Positions 22,219 to 33,338 of a stretch of 64,000 bases of DNA are shown in pieces. The notes below the pieces were generated by a model, which saw nothing but the letters and a program-made list of their open reading frames with translations, was not told the DNA's origin and searched no databases. The stretch lies in NCBI GenBank assembly GCA_900618795.1, contig UYJD01000018.1, positions 295,537 through 359,536 of the forward strand, given 5' to 3'. Position numbers and translations under genes: made by a program. Origin of the DNA: Cyanodermella asteris. Taxonomy: Eukaryota > Ascomycota > Lecanoromycetes > Ostropales > Stictidaceae. Each line of letters starts with the position of its first letter. The first letter of the stretch is position 1.

Positions 22219-23752
22219 ATTGTAACTCCTGGGTAAACTCGCTCGAAAGTGCTAGACGTCAAAACCGCCGACAGGCTTGTTGCGTGGACTACCGATCTGA
22301 AACATGCTCAATACACGATGCACACGAAGAGGGCGGTAGATAATAACGCATTCTAACGACCTATGCTGGAATGACGACACCAGCGCCCTTGGTAGTCTGT
22401 AGAAGCTTACGTAGTACAAAACGTTCCATTCTCACGATGACGTTTCACGGTTTTCCCGGACTGATGGTGTTTCGGTTCCGTGGATCGGCGCCGACATATT
22501 CCCACCTTGAAGAGAACTTTCAATAGGCATTTGTCGGCTCGACGATGCGAAACAAACAAGCAGTCGCACAGAAGATTCACATATATCACGACAGAGAAAA
22601 GGAACCCAGTGCCCGAATCTGACGTTGACGGAACCAGTGACTTTCTCCCGAGGTCCGATGGGGGCTCAAACCGTGTCGGGAGAGGGAGCTTATTCTTCTC
22701 ACTTTTGATCCAGACCATCTTTCTACTGCATGAGATTGACTCGATGGTCATTGTTTCGTCGACAAGTGTAGTTGTTGGATGCGCCGCAAAAGACGTGCAC
22801 GTTGTGGCGAGGAACGCAGCAGACTGTCCCGCGGCAGTCCCCTCAACAAATCACCCGTCGCAAAAGAGCTGGCTGGCCGGCTAGCTAGCTAGCTACTCTT
22901 GGGGAAGGATTCGACACCCAGATCGGAGCATGCACGTGGAGAGAGCTCAAGCGAGATCTAGAAGCTTGGGTCGCGGCTGGCGTCCGAATCGCGTGCAGCT
23001 GCTCGTTTCGACGTGCGGGGGGGCAGGTGGACAGAGATCAATACATGGTGGTTTTTGGGACACTAGGGCTTTGAAACCAGCGGACTATGATTCTCACGGC
23101 AATCTTAGTCTACTCCTGTATCAATTCACGGATAATCTGAGGCGAGCAGCCTTGCGTTTGCTGGGCAGTGCGCGTTACTGGTAGACTTTTGAACAAGGTT
23201 CAATTGATGGTAATGTTTCTTCACAAATCTTCCACAACTCCCGCTCCAGTAAAGATGATGCTCACCCACATTGCTGTGAAATCCCTTTACAAATAGTAGT
23301 CTCATGCACATGCTGCCAAATTTCAATGTCGCCAAGTGTGGGTATCTTCTTCGTCTCTCGCTCTGTTACCAGTGCTTCTCAATCATATCTTTCGCAAAAT
23401 CAAAAAATGGCAAAACCTCCAAAATCGTTCCCACATAAAAATAGTTCTTCACATCCGTGCCTGAGCTTTTGGTGCTCTCATGTGCCTATGGGGCCCGTCT
23501 CTTATATCTAAGTCGTGCATGTACGTGAGGAAAAAAGCCAATCCGCCGGGTTGTCCAACAAGGGAAAAATCCATGTCCGTAAATGGGTGAAGGCCATGTA
23601 CACTTCATCTTCCGGGTTCCGTGCTCCAAAGTGTGGATCCTCTTTTGAAATAAGAATAATTGCGTCCCAAAACTGGAGTCCAAATGTGTGGTCCATGTAC
23701 CGTCCATGTGTGGAATCATAGAAAGGAGAGAATATTTTGAGTTTCCAACCCC
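22219..23752. other. Spacer between lactonase-like gene and C2H2 factor
   Basis: This holds the promoter of the lactonase-like gene and the 3' region of the C2H2 factor. A short CTAG repeat (GGCTAGCTAGCTAGC) lies near 22877-22892. Open frames on both strands are short and unrecognised. No gene is called. Confidence 0.35.
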
Positions 23753-25049
23753 TCACTGCATCCACTGCTGAGGAGGAAGGAATGGAGCAATGCCATCGGC
23801 CTCCCATGTTGGCTCATACTTGATGTCCTGATGCATATCAGGAGCCCAAGACTGAGGCACTGACATCCGGGTCGGTCTCCGGATGGAAGAAGCCTTGATC
23901 GTGTCGTCCTTGGAGGTCCTGGGCTTGGGGCTAGCTCGGGTGCCACGCTTCACTCGCTGCGGACCAGCAACGTGCATGCTTGGAGACTCAGGTGGGGTGA
24001 TCGGGGACGCAGCGGATTTGGCGGCAGCCTCCTCATCGTAGTGGTGCACGCGCTTCATGTGGTCCTTGAGGTTCCACTTGCGTGGGAATCCATTCTCGGG
24101 GCTAGCTCTTTCACAGTCCTGGAACTTGCAAATGTAGGGCTTGTGGCCATGTCCGTGCATTCCGTGAGCTTCACGTTCGTGACGGAGGACGCATGCAGTG
24201 GAAGAGAACTGGATGCTGCGGCAGGCCTCCCTGGTGCAGCGGTAAGGCCTCAGGTGAGCGTCGAGGTGCTTGCTGCAGCCAGTCAGTAAAGGTCGAAAAA
24301 GGACAGGGTTACAAGTTTCTGTTCTCTTACTCGTAGTTGCACTTTAGCTTGTCCGCGTCGTGGTCGCAATCCGGGAATGGGCAATGATAAAGGCCATCGG
24401 GACCCGGGCGCTGCTTGTACCTGGGATCCGAGCGAGCCTCGCGGGGTCCTGACTCGTTGCTCATGCGGCGCATGTTGTGGTCAATGGGCCTGTGAGCGGC
24501 AAGCTGCTCCATGGAAGAGTAGGGCTGATCCATCATAACCGAGTTAACCATGGCGTTGGGGGCAATCAAACCGGGCGCATCATATGGAGACGGCTCGTAG
24601 GCAGATTGTCTGACGTCCAGCAAAGACACCTGAGATTCATGGTCGTCGTAGGTGCTGGGAACAGACAGTGGGGAATCCATGGCTACACTGGTCCACTGGT
24701 GCTTCATGGGGTATGCAACGGGCGCTTGCGGGAACATGGCCTGGGACATGTCAAAGTTCAAAGCCTCCTGCGTCTGGTTGGGCTGCTCAAGCCACGAAAG
24801 GTTCTCAGATGACGGAGAGGAGAAGTCCGAATCTCTGCTTGGTGTCAAGGCCGGTACCAACTGGTCGTTCTCAATCCAGCCGAGGCCAGAGTCCATTGAC
24901 AGGGTGTCAAACGCGGCTAGGGAGTCCATGGACATGGCAGTGCTGGCAGTCACGGGCATGCTGTGGAAGTCCTGTGACTGAGATGTGAACATATCGCCGG
25001 CCATGAAATCCTCCTCGGCGCGGTAACCTGGGAAGTATGAGGAATCCAT
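23753..25049 (-). CDS. C2H2 zinc-finger transcription factor
   Basis: Two exons, 25049-24331 and 24272-23753, join as KCNYD/KHLDAHLRPYRC through GTAAGA..CTGCAG, giving 412 residues. The N-terminal half is disordered and rich in Ser, Met, Asp and Gln, as in activation domains. The zinc-finger region is near residues 220-320: YHCPFPDCDHDADKLKC with KHLDAHLRPY, then CTREACRSIQFSSTACVLRHEREAH, then YICKFQDCERASPENGFPRKWNLKDHMKRVH. This gives three C2H2-like units, the first and third with long Cys-Cys/His spacing. A basic Ser/Pro tail follows. The start is uncertain. The frame is open upstream to 25196 (LKRKSSSDSFLEQGIAP looks coding) without an ATG, so an upstream exon is likely, with possible acceptors at about 25173 and 25237 and a donor near 25291. 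Target genes are unknown. Confidence 0.75.
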
Positions 25050-28000
25050 TGTCTGTGTTGGGATCCCGCTTGTGTTCAAATAGGGAAGAGATGCAACGGC
25101 CTGTTTTTTTAATACTGGTGCAATTCCTTGTTCAAGGAAACTGTCTGACGATGACTTTCTCTTGAGGCTACACGCATGATGGTCAGTCGTGATCAAATGC
25201 GCAAACAGAACAATAAAAATGGGAGATAAAAATCAACTGTCAAAAATGTTAGCTCATTGTCCTGGCGCAATCGATCATTGTAGCGGCTTACCAAGTGCAG
25301 AGGCAAGATGGGTTATCCGAATGGAGGATCCAGGAGAGCCAGCGGTGACCTGGAAGCCGGCCAGTTGGAAGCGGAAGGCGGTTGGCCACGCCTCGCGGGA
25401 AGGTGCGGGGTCGCAGACACGGAATCGCAATTGGAGCACAGCGGGGAACCAGTCGAAAGCCATTCAGGTGGACCAAGGCGAGAAGCCACAGCTGGTGCCG
25501 AACAAGGTCCAGATGTAACCGAAACCATGGTCTGTCGAGAACAAGCCGATGAGGAGACGCCATGTAGCTACGGTGTGGTTTGACAAGCAGCGCAAACGAG
25601 GCTCCAGAGAAAATTCCTGCAAGCAAACTGATCCTGGGAAAACGCAAAAGATCATAGGGCCCAGTGGGAGGGCCTGGAATACCGGAAACAGCATCAGAGC
25701 CAAATGAGAGTAGCTGTGGGAGGAGTCCAGGTGAACGAAGCAGGGGATCCCTGGGCAACACTGGGAGCGAGGAACAGACAAGCCGGAAACGCGGTATTTA
25801 TCCAGCACGGTATGTACGAAACGACCACATCATCATGTCGAAGACCACTATTACTGTCTTGACTGATGCGACGTCAAGAGTACGGGGGACCGGGTTCCCC
25901 CCCCCCCAAACAGCGCGGCAAGGTGTCAAGGGTCCAGTGGTGAGACAGCAAGGGCCAAGTTAGGAAATCCCCTCGAAGCCGAGCCATGGTAGAAGAAAAC
26001 GCAGTCCAGGAGCGCAGCGCGCATGCGATCAGGGTTTACCTTGAGCCTCGGACAGGGTAGGATCATACATGATGCGAGCAAAATACATGACTTTGATTGC
26101 CAACGGTGGCAGGAAGAACAGTGTCAAAGTAGTAGCAAACGGAAGGTTAATACCTCATATTCTCCTCGAAGGGTTCTTCCAAGTAACGGTAGAGCGGATG
26201 CTGGAGTGCGCGTCAATCAGGTCCAGACCAACGGTGTGGTCAACAGCAGCAAGAAGATCAAGGTCAAGGTCAAGGCCAGTGGAATCTCCTTTGGAAAGTC
26301 AAGTCCTAGCACTGTGGTCCTGATGGATTTGGGTACAGTTCAGTGGATTCAATCCTTGGCAGTGTCCTTTGTCCTGGGAAAAACTGGAAGCGTGGTCCTT
26401 TGGGCAAAAGCAAGAAAATCCAAGCGCGGGCGCGCGATAATATGTTTGATATGATAAGTGTGATAGTATGTGTATGTAGATGTCCTTGGACGTGGTCAGT
26501 CCTTGAGCCTGGGTAGCAAGAGAGTCGAGAGTAGGGGTGTGCGAGGGAGAAGAGGAAACTCGACCAAAACGGGGGAGACGAGGGCCGCAATTAAAGTACC
26601 GGCGCGACAGCAACCCCTCTCCACTCTCCCTCACAAGCAAGCGCTGACTACTCTATCGTCGGCGCCAGCAAAGCAATGGCCGGCCAAAGCTGCAGGGATG
26701 GCTCGGCGAATAGAGAGGCGGGGCGCTCTCGAGGCTGGAACTGCCAGCGTGTCGCACGGAAGCGAAGGGTGGTGGTGAAGCCGGCGGCCGCGCATTGGCT
26801 GCTTCCTCGGCGTCGACCCACTCCACATGCGGAAAAGATCGCTGAGTTGTCACTTCACGGCTTTCCTGCTTGTGTCGGCCGTTTCTGGCTGGGAAGCAAC
26901 CACTGGGATGGCGGCCATTGGTCCAGAGCCGTTCACCGTGGTAGCTCTAATGCAAGCTATGCACACCCACGCTTGCGCTTGATCACACGATTCGTAGCAC
27001 GTTCGAGTCGGCCCTTGGCGGATGGTGAACAATAGGCCTGTTTGCCATGCTGAGCAGCGAGTCGCTGCGCTCCAATATGGTGGGGACCGTGAGTCGGCGC
27101 TTGCATATGACAGCTTCCATGCCAGCGAAGCCATCACAAGATGTGCTATTGTTCTCGATCCGATCCAGTCAGAGGGTTGGATTTTCGTCGAGGCTGAATG
27201 GGCCCGCTTGAGCAATCGCGAGTTCGCGCAAGCTGTCAATGAGCTTCGCACTGACTCATCTACGGTAGGCGCGCCAGGTCTGGGTTGACTAGCAGAGGCC
27301 GGAGCCGGCTGCGAAGCTCGGCTGAGCCAGCAAGGCTGAGCAGAATTCAGAGCGGCCAGATTGAAATTATTGCCAAGCGCCATGCTCAATTCGTATCGAT
27401 AGCAGACAATCTTTGCGCCTGAATCCCAGCCAGCCGAAGCAGATCGATGGTCTGGAGCGCATATGATTGACCACGAAATTAGCGGAACGACATTCGAACT
27501 TTTTTCTCGGGCAATGAGTTTGACAGCCAGGCCAAAGAGAAGCATTCGATTGACGGGATGGTAGGGGATGCTGTGCATTGACGGGACAATGAAATGATAA
27601 CAGAGTGTCGTCATGTCAGTGAATCGCTTCACGTCCGAGGCTCGTTGGCCGCTCGGATGATAATTTATGGATACGAATCACACAGCCAAAAGCAAGGCCG
27701 TGTCATGTCAAAACTCGCTTGCAATCAGGCCGAGATCTGAAGATCTTGTGGGATCTGATCAGTCATCAAACAGGCTCAGCCTTCATCTGGATCGACAGCA
27801 ATAGATCATCTTGAGATCTTGGGCCTGCATCCAAAACGGACCAAGATCATAGCACGCCAATGAAGGTCAGTCACTACCTGTGAAGCGTTCAGGGGTCGAT
27901 GTGTGTGTACGGCTAGTCTGTCTTGCCCCAACATCAAGGGTCCAACAGAAGCTGAAACCTGCAAATTTGTGTCAGCTCAAGGTCTTCCAAGCGATCGTGA

Positions 28001-30106
28001 GCACAAAGTATGTTGTTTCGTTTTGTCAGATAGGAGCGAAAGAATTTTTTTGTTCGTTCAGCGGGTTGTCCCCTCAGTTGAACTATGCTTATTGTTTGGT
28101 ATATCATCATAAGGAGGTAAAGGAACGAGTGTCAGTCTGTCACAGCAGAGACGTACCTATCTCATACAGGCCCGAGGCCCGGGCCAGAATTGGCGTATTG
28201 CGAGGGCAAGATCTTCAGTCCAAGCGAACTCTGATTCATTCTACTTTCCAAGTTCAATATTCTGAGAGTCGGGCTGGAGCTGCGTTTCCGATTGTAGAAG
28301 AAGACGAGAGAGGGAACGATGGCGGGCCGAAGCAGGTTGTAGCTGCGCTTTGACAGCTACGGCAGAGCTGATGTACAGGGTACACACCGTCAGGTTTCGC
28401 CGGGCTGAAATTCCGTCGCGAGCTGCGCTCTCATTGATCATGAATGCCGGTTCCCTTTGATCTCGATCCGAAGGTCTGCACACGAGTACCACGATCTAAA
28501 GTACACGTTCGTATATCGGACGCGGGGTGGCAGCTTTGAACGAGATCTGAGAGTGGTGTTCGCGAAGAGAAGAAAGCCATTGAAGCTGTCGCGAAAAAGT
28601 GCGCAAGGAAGGTCACGTGAGTGCAGCTACAGCCGTACGCGCAGCCGGAGTCGACCTGCTTAACGCCGAGGCCGCTCGTATGAAGTCTGTCCGATATCAC
28701 AGATGAGCAATTGCAGCATGAGACTTGACGACTGCCAGCGATCTGGCAATTTGTTTCATCGATCGTTGCTGAGAGCTGAGATGGATCGGAATCTGTCAAG
28801 ATGTGATCCGGATCGTTTATTCCTGTCATGTCGTTCCCCTGGCAATCTTTTTCCGAATATCCTCCAACCTTTGCATCATCTTACTTACCATCCTGATCCC
28901 AGTTCCCTGCTCCCAACCACTGCTCTAGTGCCTCCCTATTCACTTACCATTCCGAGTCCAGCATACCGAAAACATCATCATCATCATCTCTGCTTCGCCC
29001 ATTCACAATCTGCATCTGCCGGTTCGTTCCCTCGGACGTATATCCAACCCTCAGCGCTGCATTCCGCGATCTCGTATTCGGACAACCGCATTTCCACGAA
29101 ACTCTTCTGTACGGCGGTGACATCCAATCAAGCACCGGCGAGTCCTCGTCAAGGACATGCTTCAGTAACAGACAGTGAATCTCCGTAGCCGCTGCCGCTG
29201 CAACGCCGGCGAGAACAAGGCGCCAGTCTCATTCACACGGTCAGGGGTGCTGATATGCCCGTAGAAGACGATGCCGAGGACATCGGGGTGCGTAAAGTCA
29301 CCTGGTTTGGAGTCCCTGCTCGTTGGTAGAGGGTTCAATTGGGACGGATTGCCAAGCACTGCGTAACAAATGGGATCGTTGGAGTCTATCAATGCTTTCA
29401 TCTCACGGGGCACGTCATCTTCGCTGTAGACCGGTGGAAATGATACGTAAGAGAGTATCTTTGTCGAGGTGCTGCTCAGACATGGTTGTGATGAGTGAAA
29501 AGCTGTTCAAAATTTGGTTGATATCCAATAATTTTGAGCGAACAATATATGCTACCGGTCTGACACTCAGTTCTCATTGTACATTAAGCAATCCGTGACA
29601 ATCTCGAAGCACCGGAGCCCTCGATGGTTATCCTTGACTCATTCTACGCAGCCAATGGCACATGTACCTCGGTATCTGACAGGCTGTTATCTTGTATAGT
29701 CCCCGACTTTGATCCGTTGAACCGCTTGGGATGCGAGAAGCTTAGTCGCAGCAATTGAAAAAGGGCTAGCCATTCCAGAAGTCATCCCCGCAACTCCAAC
29801 AGTCCCACTCAAAGGGACCTGAAGTAGGATTATCTGATCAAGTGCTAATTGAACGAACCGATTCACAACGATTGCAGGACTTCCGGATGATCCCCGAAAA
29901 GAAGGCATTTGCCGCTTTACAGGCATCGCACGAAACAGCGACTCGCAAGCCGCGGGCCCAGCTCCGCGCACAAAGCAGCGATCGCATCCTGCGGGCGTCA
30001 TAGCTGGCCCTGATATTCACGATCAGCTCCAAACCCCTATCCTATCGATCTACGGAACCGTCGCCTTCCCTCCCAATCTCATCTCGATTCCTGCCAAATC
30101 GACAGA
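25050..30106. other. Five-kilobase stretch with no convincing gene
   Basis: The first kilobase probably holds the leader, leader introns or a first exon of the C2H2 factor (donor GTAAGC near 25291, branch GCTAAC near 25250, acceptors GACAG and TGTAG). A C-run lies at about 25898-25910 and AGGTCA repeats at about 26254-26274. A 260-codon antisense frame at 26850-27632 has implausible composition. The only other coding-like piece is at 29162-29490 on the minus strand. The rest shows nothing I can name. Long upstream regions are common for fungal regulators. Confidence 0.4.
29162..29490 (-). other. Coding-like fragment, possible small or broken gene
   Basis: The minus-strand frame here reads like protein (SFPPVYSEDDVPREMKALI, then DPICYAVLGNPSQLNP, then THPDVLGIVFYGHI) and ends at a stop at 29162. 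A nearby ATG at about 29482 (MSEQHLDKDTLL) is in a different frame and no consensus intron joins the two. It may be an exon of a small gene with unrecognised introns, a degraded gene, or chance. I do not recognise a family. Confidence 0.25.
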
Positions 30107-31105
30107 ATGGCCCGTTCCGCATTGGCAGCGCTCGACTCCTCGGGCCCAGACATCGACGCAATCAACCTCCGCCGCCTCCTCATTCGTCTCGAACAGCAGA
30201 TTCTGGTCCCAGGGCCAGATTTGCGGATACTGCATTCTAGCTTCGAGCGCAGCAGGACAGCTCAAGTACGTTATCTTGCTGCCCGAGTGACGGAAGTGGT
30301 CGTATCGTGAGGTTCTGTTTGGTTGCTGACTTGGGGGTCTAATTGACAGAATGTCGAATATGCCCGAACGCTACTCCTCCGGCTCGAGCATAACACACCC
30401 GCCATCAAAGTCCAGGCCCGCAAACATGCCCAACAAGCCGAGCTCTCTCGCCACCGAACGTTGATCAAGCGGCTGACGGAACGGCTGTACGAACTGAACC
30501 GACGAGACGACGATGGCGCGCAATCGAGCGAAGGCGAGGAAGACATTTTAGAAGAATACTTTGCGCCTGAGACGAGGACGACGCCCAAGGCGACACACTC
30601 TCGAGGACCATCCACATCAGCCTTGCCCACGACGAAAAGCGAGGGGCTGAGAGCACGAAACATCCGGCCAGAGTTATCACCCGGCAGCTCAGCTACAAAA
30701 GCCCCGTCAACGGCGCTGGCAGACGAGTTGTTCGGGCGAAAACCCAACTCCATGAAGCCGGGGTTCGCGCCCGCTGAACTATCCTCCGAAAAGCAGATTG
30801 AAAACCAGGATGCGTTGCAAGCGGACCTGACGTCGTTGCTGGTGCAGCAAGCGCAGCAGCTCAAACTGGGGTCTCTGGAATTTCAGAAGACGCTGGAAGA
30901 GGACGAGGAGGTACGAGCCCGGACGGAGGGCGCTATTGCGAAGAGCTCGGATTCAATGGCCATAGCGAGTCGGAGTATGGGTACGTTGCGGCGTATGTCT
31001 GAGGGACGCTGGTGGTGGCAGCGGTATATCATGTTCATCCTTATTTTCTTCCTTTGGTTTGTTGAGCTGGGGATCGTGTTTCTCAGCCCCAAGTTGCGTT
31101 TTTAA
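30107..31105 (+). CDS. USE1: Vesicle transport SNARE Use1
   Basis: This is a tail-anchored SNARE of the ER that acts with Sec20 and the Dsl1 tether in retrograde Golgi-to-ER fusion. Exons 30107-30265 and 30350-31105 join in phase as RTAQ/NVEYARTLLLRLEH, giving 304 residues. The intron is GTACGT..GACAG with a GCTGAC branch. An N-terminal helical region is followed by a disordered, charged middle and a SNARE-like heptad segment (LLVQQAQQLKLGSLEFQ, then MAIASRSMGTLRRM). It ends in one C-terminal membrane anchor (RYIMFILIFFLWFVELGIVF) with only SPKLRF beyond it, the expected tail-anchor layout. Identification is from this layout and family recall. Confidence 0.85.
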
Positions 31106-31934
31106 GCGGGACTTGTGACGATTCAATCCAATTTCCACTGGTCAACATGTGTCTCTCTGTTAATACCGTACGCGTGCATTGGCTCTGATATAGGTCCACG
31201 CTGTCTGGGCTTGCCTGCGAAATCGTCACTAATGTTACGGACAATTGCATGCACATAGGTCCTGCATCGATGCAATCTGAAAAAGTAGTCATGTTCTCCC
31301 GAAATTCCTCGTTGATGATTGACTGACCTGATCGGCCTCAATTCAATTTTCACACAACAAACCCGTGAGAGTGCCCACAAAGGACCATGGTCCATGAACT
31401 TCGACCGACTGCATACGTCTACAAATATTCTAGCAAAAGGTCCCTTCCAAGGTTCAAGCTCAAGACAGTCGATCAGCGGCCATATCGTTGTTCCCTCAGG
31501 GTGTGGGGAGCAGGGATCGTGACTTGATTTATTCTACAGCCTCGAACATCAACCGCAATCTTGAACCTCAAGTATCCACACCTGCACACTGTGTTGTCCG
31601 CAAATGGTGCAGAGCGATTGGATAGTTTCCAGATATTCGTCCCCAATCTGCACCCGCAGCGTGCGTAGAAGGGCAGGCTTCCTTGCCAGGTCAAACAAGG
31701 ACATTCGTACCCCCAGATCTGTTCGTGGAGATGCATCCTGGTCTTGATCGACATCGTAGTGCGTCCAGGGTTTGCTACCCTGAAGCTGCTCTTTCAAACG
31801 TCCATGTACATAAACACATTGGACGCTCCAATGTTTCAACATCGTTCCTCTTCGCCGGCCGCCGGGACCGGGGCAGTCACCTCCCAATTCAGCTCGACTC
31901 CAAATATACCATCTCGACCTAATGTCATGTCATC
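31106..31934. other. Convergent 3' spacer
   Basis: This spacer lies between the 3' ends of USE1 (plus) and the BMT6-type gene (minus). No gene is recognised. Confidence 0.4.
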
Positions 31935-33338
31935 CTAAATCCTCCTGAACAAGTGCCACTGCATCCTCATATCCTCCAACTCCACCCCAGGGACTCTATA
32001 TCTCAACTTCTCGCGATCCATCCTCCACCAACGACTCTCCTCCGCTCCAACCTTCTCCCACTGCGACCTGCCATCTTTCCTTTTCCTTCCCTCGGCCCCA
32101 CCAGACCCTGCGCCCGAACCTGGTTCCTCGGCGTTCCCTCCCTCATTCTCGATCCTGGACGCTTGTTGCAGCAATGTGTGGTCCAGCATCCACTGCATTG
32201 GATACTTCTTTTCGGTCCCGCTCTCGCCGATCTTGACGGTGCTGTAGGAGCCGGGGGAGTCGACGACGAGCAAGAGCGTTCCGGGAACGGTGAGGGAGGT
32301 GAGGTTCAAGAGGAGGGATGTCGTGCGAGGGAGAGAGGTCGAGTAGAGTTCGTTTAGGGTGAAGAGGATTGTGATTAGGGGCCCTGGGGACTCGAGGGAT
32401 GCAGAGGTTGGAGTTGGCGCTGAGACGAGGGGCGCGAGGGTTGTGGTGGTGGGGAGGTTGAGAATGTCGAGGTGGTGGAAGGCGATGGCTGGAAGGTTGG
32501 CTGGCGAAGAGGAGGGTCGAGATTGTGCTGAAGGCTGCGTTTCAGCTTGGGGTTGAGCCGCAGACGAGGAATTAGTTTGGTCTTGTGATATCGCGAGTAC
32601 TGACAATCCGGTTTCGAGTTGGGTCGAGGGCGCCGTCGAATCTGATGTTCGTTTGGCACGATTGAAGACTTGCTTGATCCCTGTGTCGAGTTTGGATATG
32701 ACTTCGGACCATGGAGCTATATCAATTGCATTCAGAGAGACGGTTCTGGCATCGATCATCTCGAGGGGATCATTTGCATTTGGCCTGCGTGAACCGTCAC
32801 CAATCGCCCGGGCATAACTCAAAGCTGCTGAAAAGGCTACAGCTTCGGCGCCAGCACCTCCGCCGATGCAAGTGATATTGACAGCGGATGGTAGCGATTT
32901 GAAGCCATGCTCCGAAACAGCGTCATCGACAGGTATCGAACACGAACAACTTTCCAAGAAAGCAAAAAGCTCTGGAATGGTACACAATAAGTCGGTGTAG
33001 CCAAGTGCTCTGCTTGGACTCCATCGTAGACAGTACGCTTCCTGACTCTCAAGACTTTCCCATGCGTCGACAAAAGCACGATTGTACAGGGACCCTTTCA
33101 CCTTCTGAATATTCTCACGCAATTGATTTGCGTCCTTGGTTTCAAACGACGACGCGAAAACGTCAAGCACCGCTTGCTGGAGCCAGATTGGAATGGCCGA
33201 AGACTCAGCACCACCGACAGTGGCTTGCTTGGTTACTGACTTGCCGGATTGAGCATTTTTGTGGTTGTGATTTTTGGTGTTGCGGCTCTTTGAGCTCGCC
33301 TTCTTGTCTTTGTTCGACTTGGCCGCCGAAGGAGCCAT
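31935..33338 (-). CDS. BMT6: 25S rRNA (uridine-N3) methyltransferase, BMT6 type
   Basis: One intronless frame of 467 residues. A basic N-terminus (NKDKKASSKSRNTKNHNHK) suits a nucleolar protein. The SAM-binding motif I region is NITCIGGGAGAEAVAFSAAL (about residue 155), followed by NAIDIAPWSEVISKLD and later LITILFTLNELYSTSLPRT and GTLLLVVDSPGSYST. The C-terminus has QWMLDHTLL and SRWWRMDREKLRYRVPGVELEDMR, which I associate with the family of yeast Bmt6, the enzyme that methylates uridine 2843 of 25S rRNA. Two disordered inserts lie within the fold. The exact target uridine is inferred from the family. Confidence 0.75.
   Translation of the reverse strand: MAPSAAKSNKDKKASSKSRNTKNHNHKNAQSGKSVTKQATVGGAESSAIPIWLQQAVLDVFASSFETKDANQLRENIQKVKGSLYNRAFVDAWESLESQEAYCLRWSPSRALGYTDLLCTIPELFAFLESCSCSIPVDDAVSEHGFKSLPSAVNITCIGGGAGAEAVAFSAALSYARAIGDGSRRPNANDPLEMIDARTVSLNAIDIAPWSEVISKLDTGIKQVFNRAKRTSDSTAPSTQLETGLSVLAISQDQTNSSSAAQPQAETQPSAQSRPSSSPANLPAIAFHHLDILNLPTTTTLAPLVSAPTPTSASLESPGPLITILFTLNELYSTSLPRTTSLLLNLTSLTVPGTLLLVVDSPGSYSTVKIGESGTEKKYPMQWMLDHTLLQQASRIENEGGNAEEPGSGAGSGGAEGRKRKDGRSQWEKVGAEESRWWRMDREKLRYRVPGVELEDMRMQWHLFRRI

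Noticed and set aside
25288-25761. Upstream frame that would splice in phase to the C2H2 exon (donor near 25291)
   Set aside because: The phase fits, but the sequence is Leu/Pro/Arg-rich with no protein-like features, so it is more likely leader. I kept the internal ATG at 25049 and flagged the uncertainty.
26850-27632. Minus-strand open frame of 260 codons
   Set aside because: Composition looks random, there is no domain or conserved motif, and it lies in a stretch with many overlapping frames on both strands.
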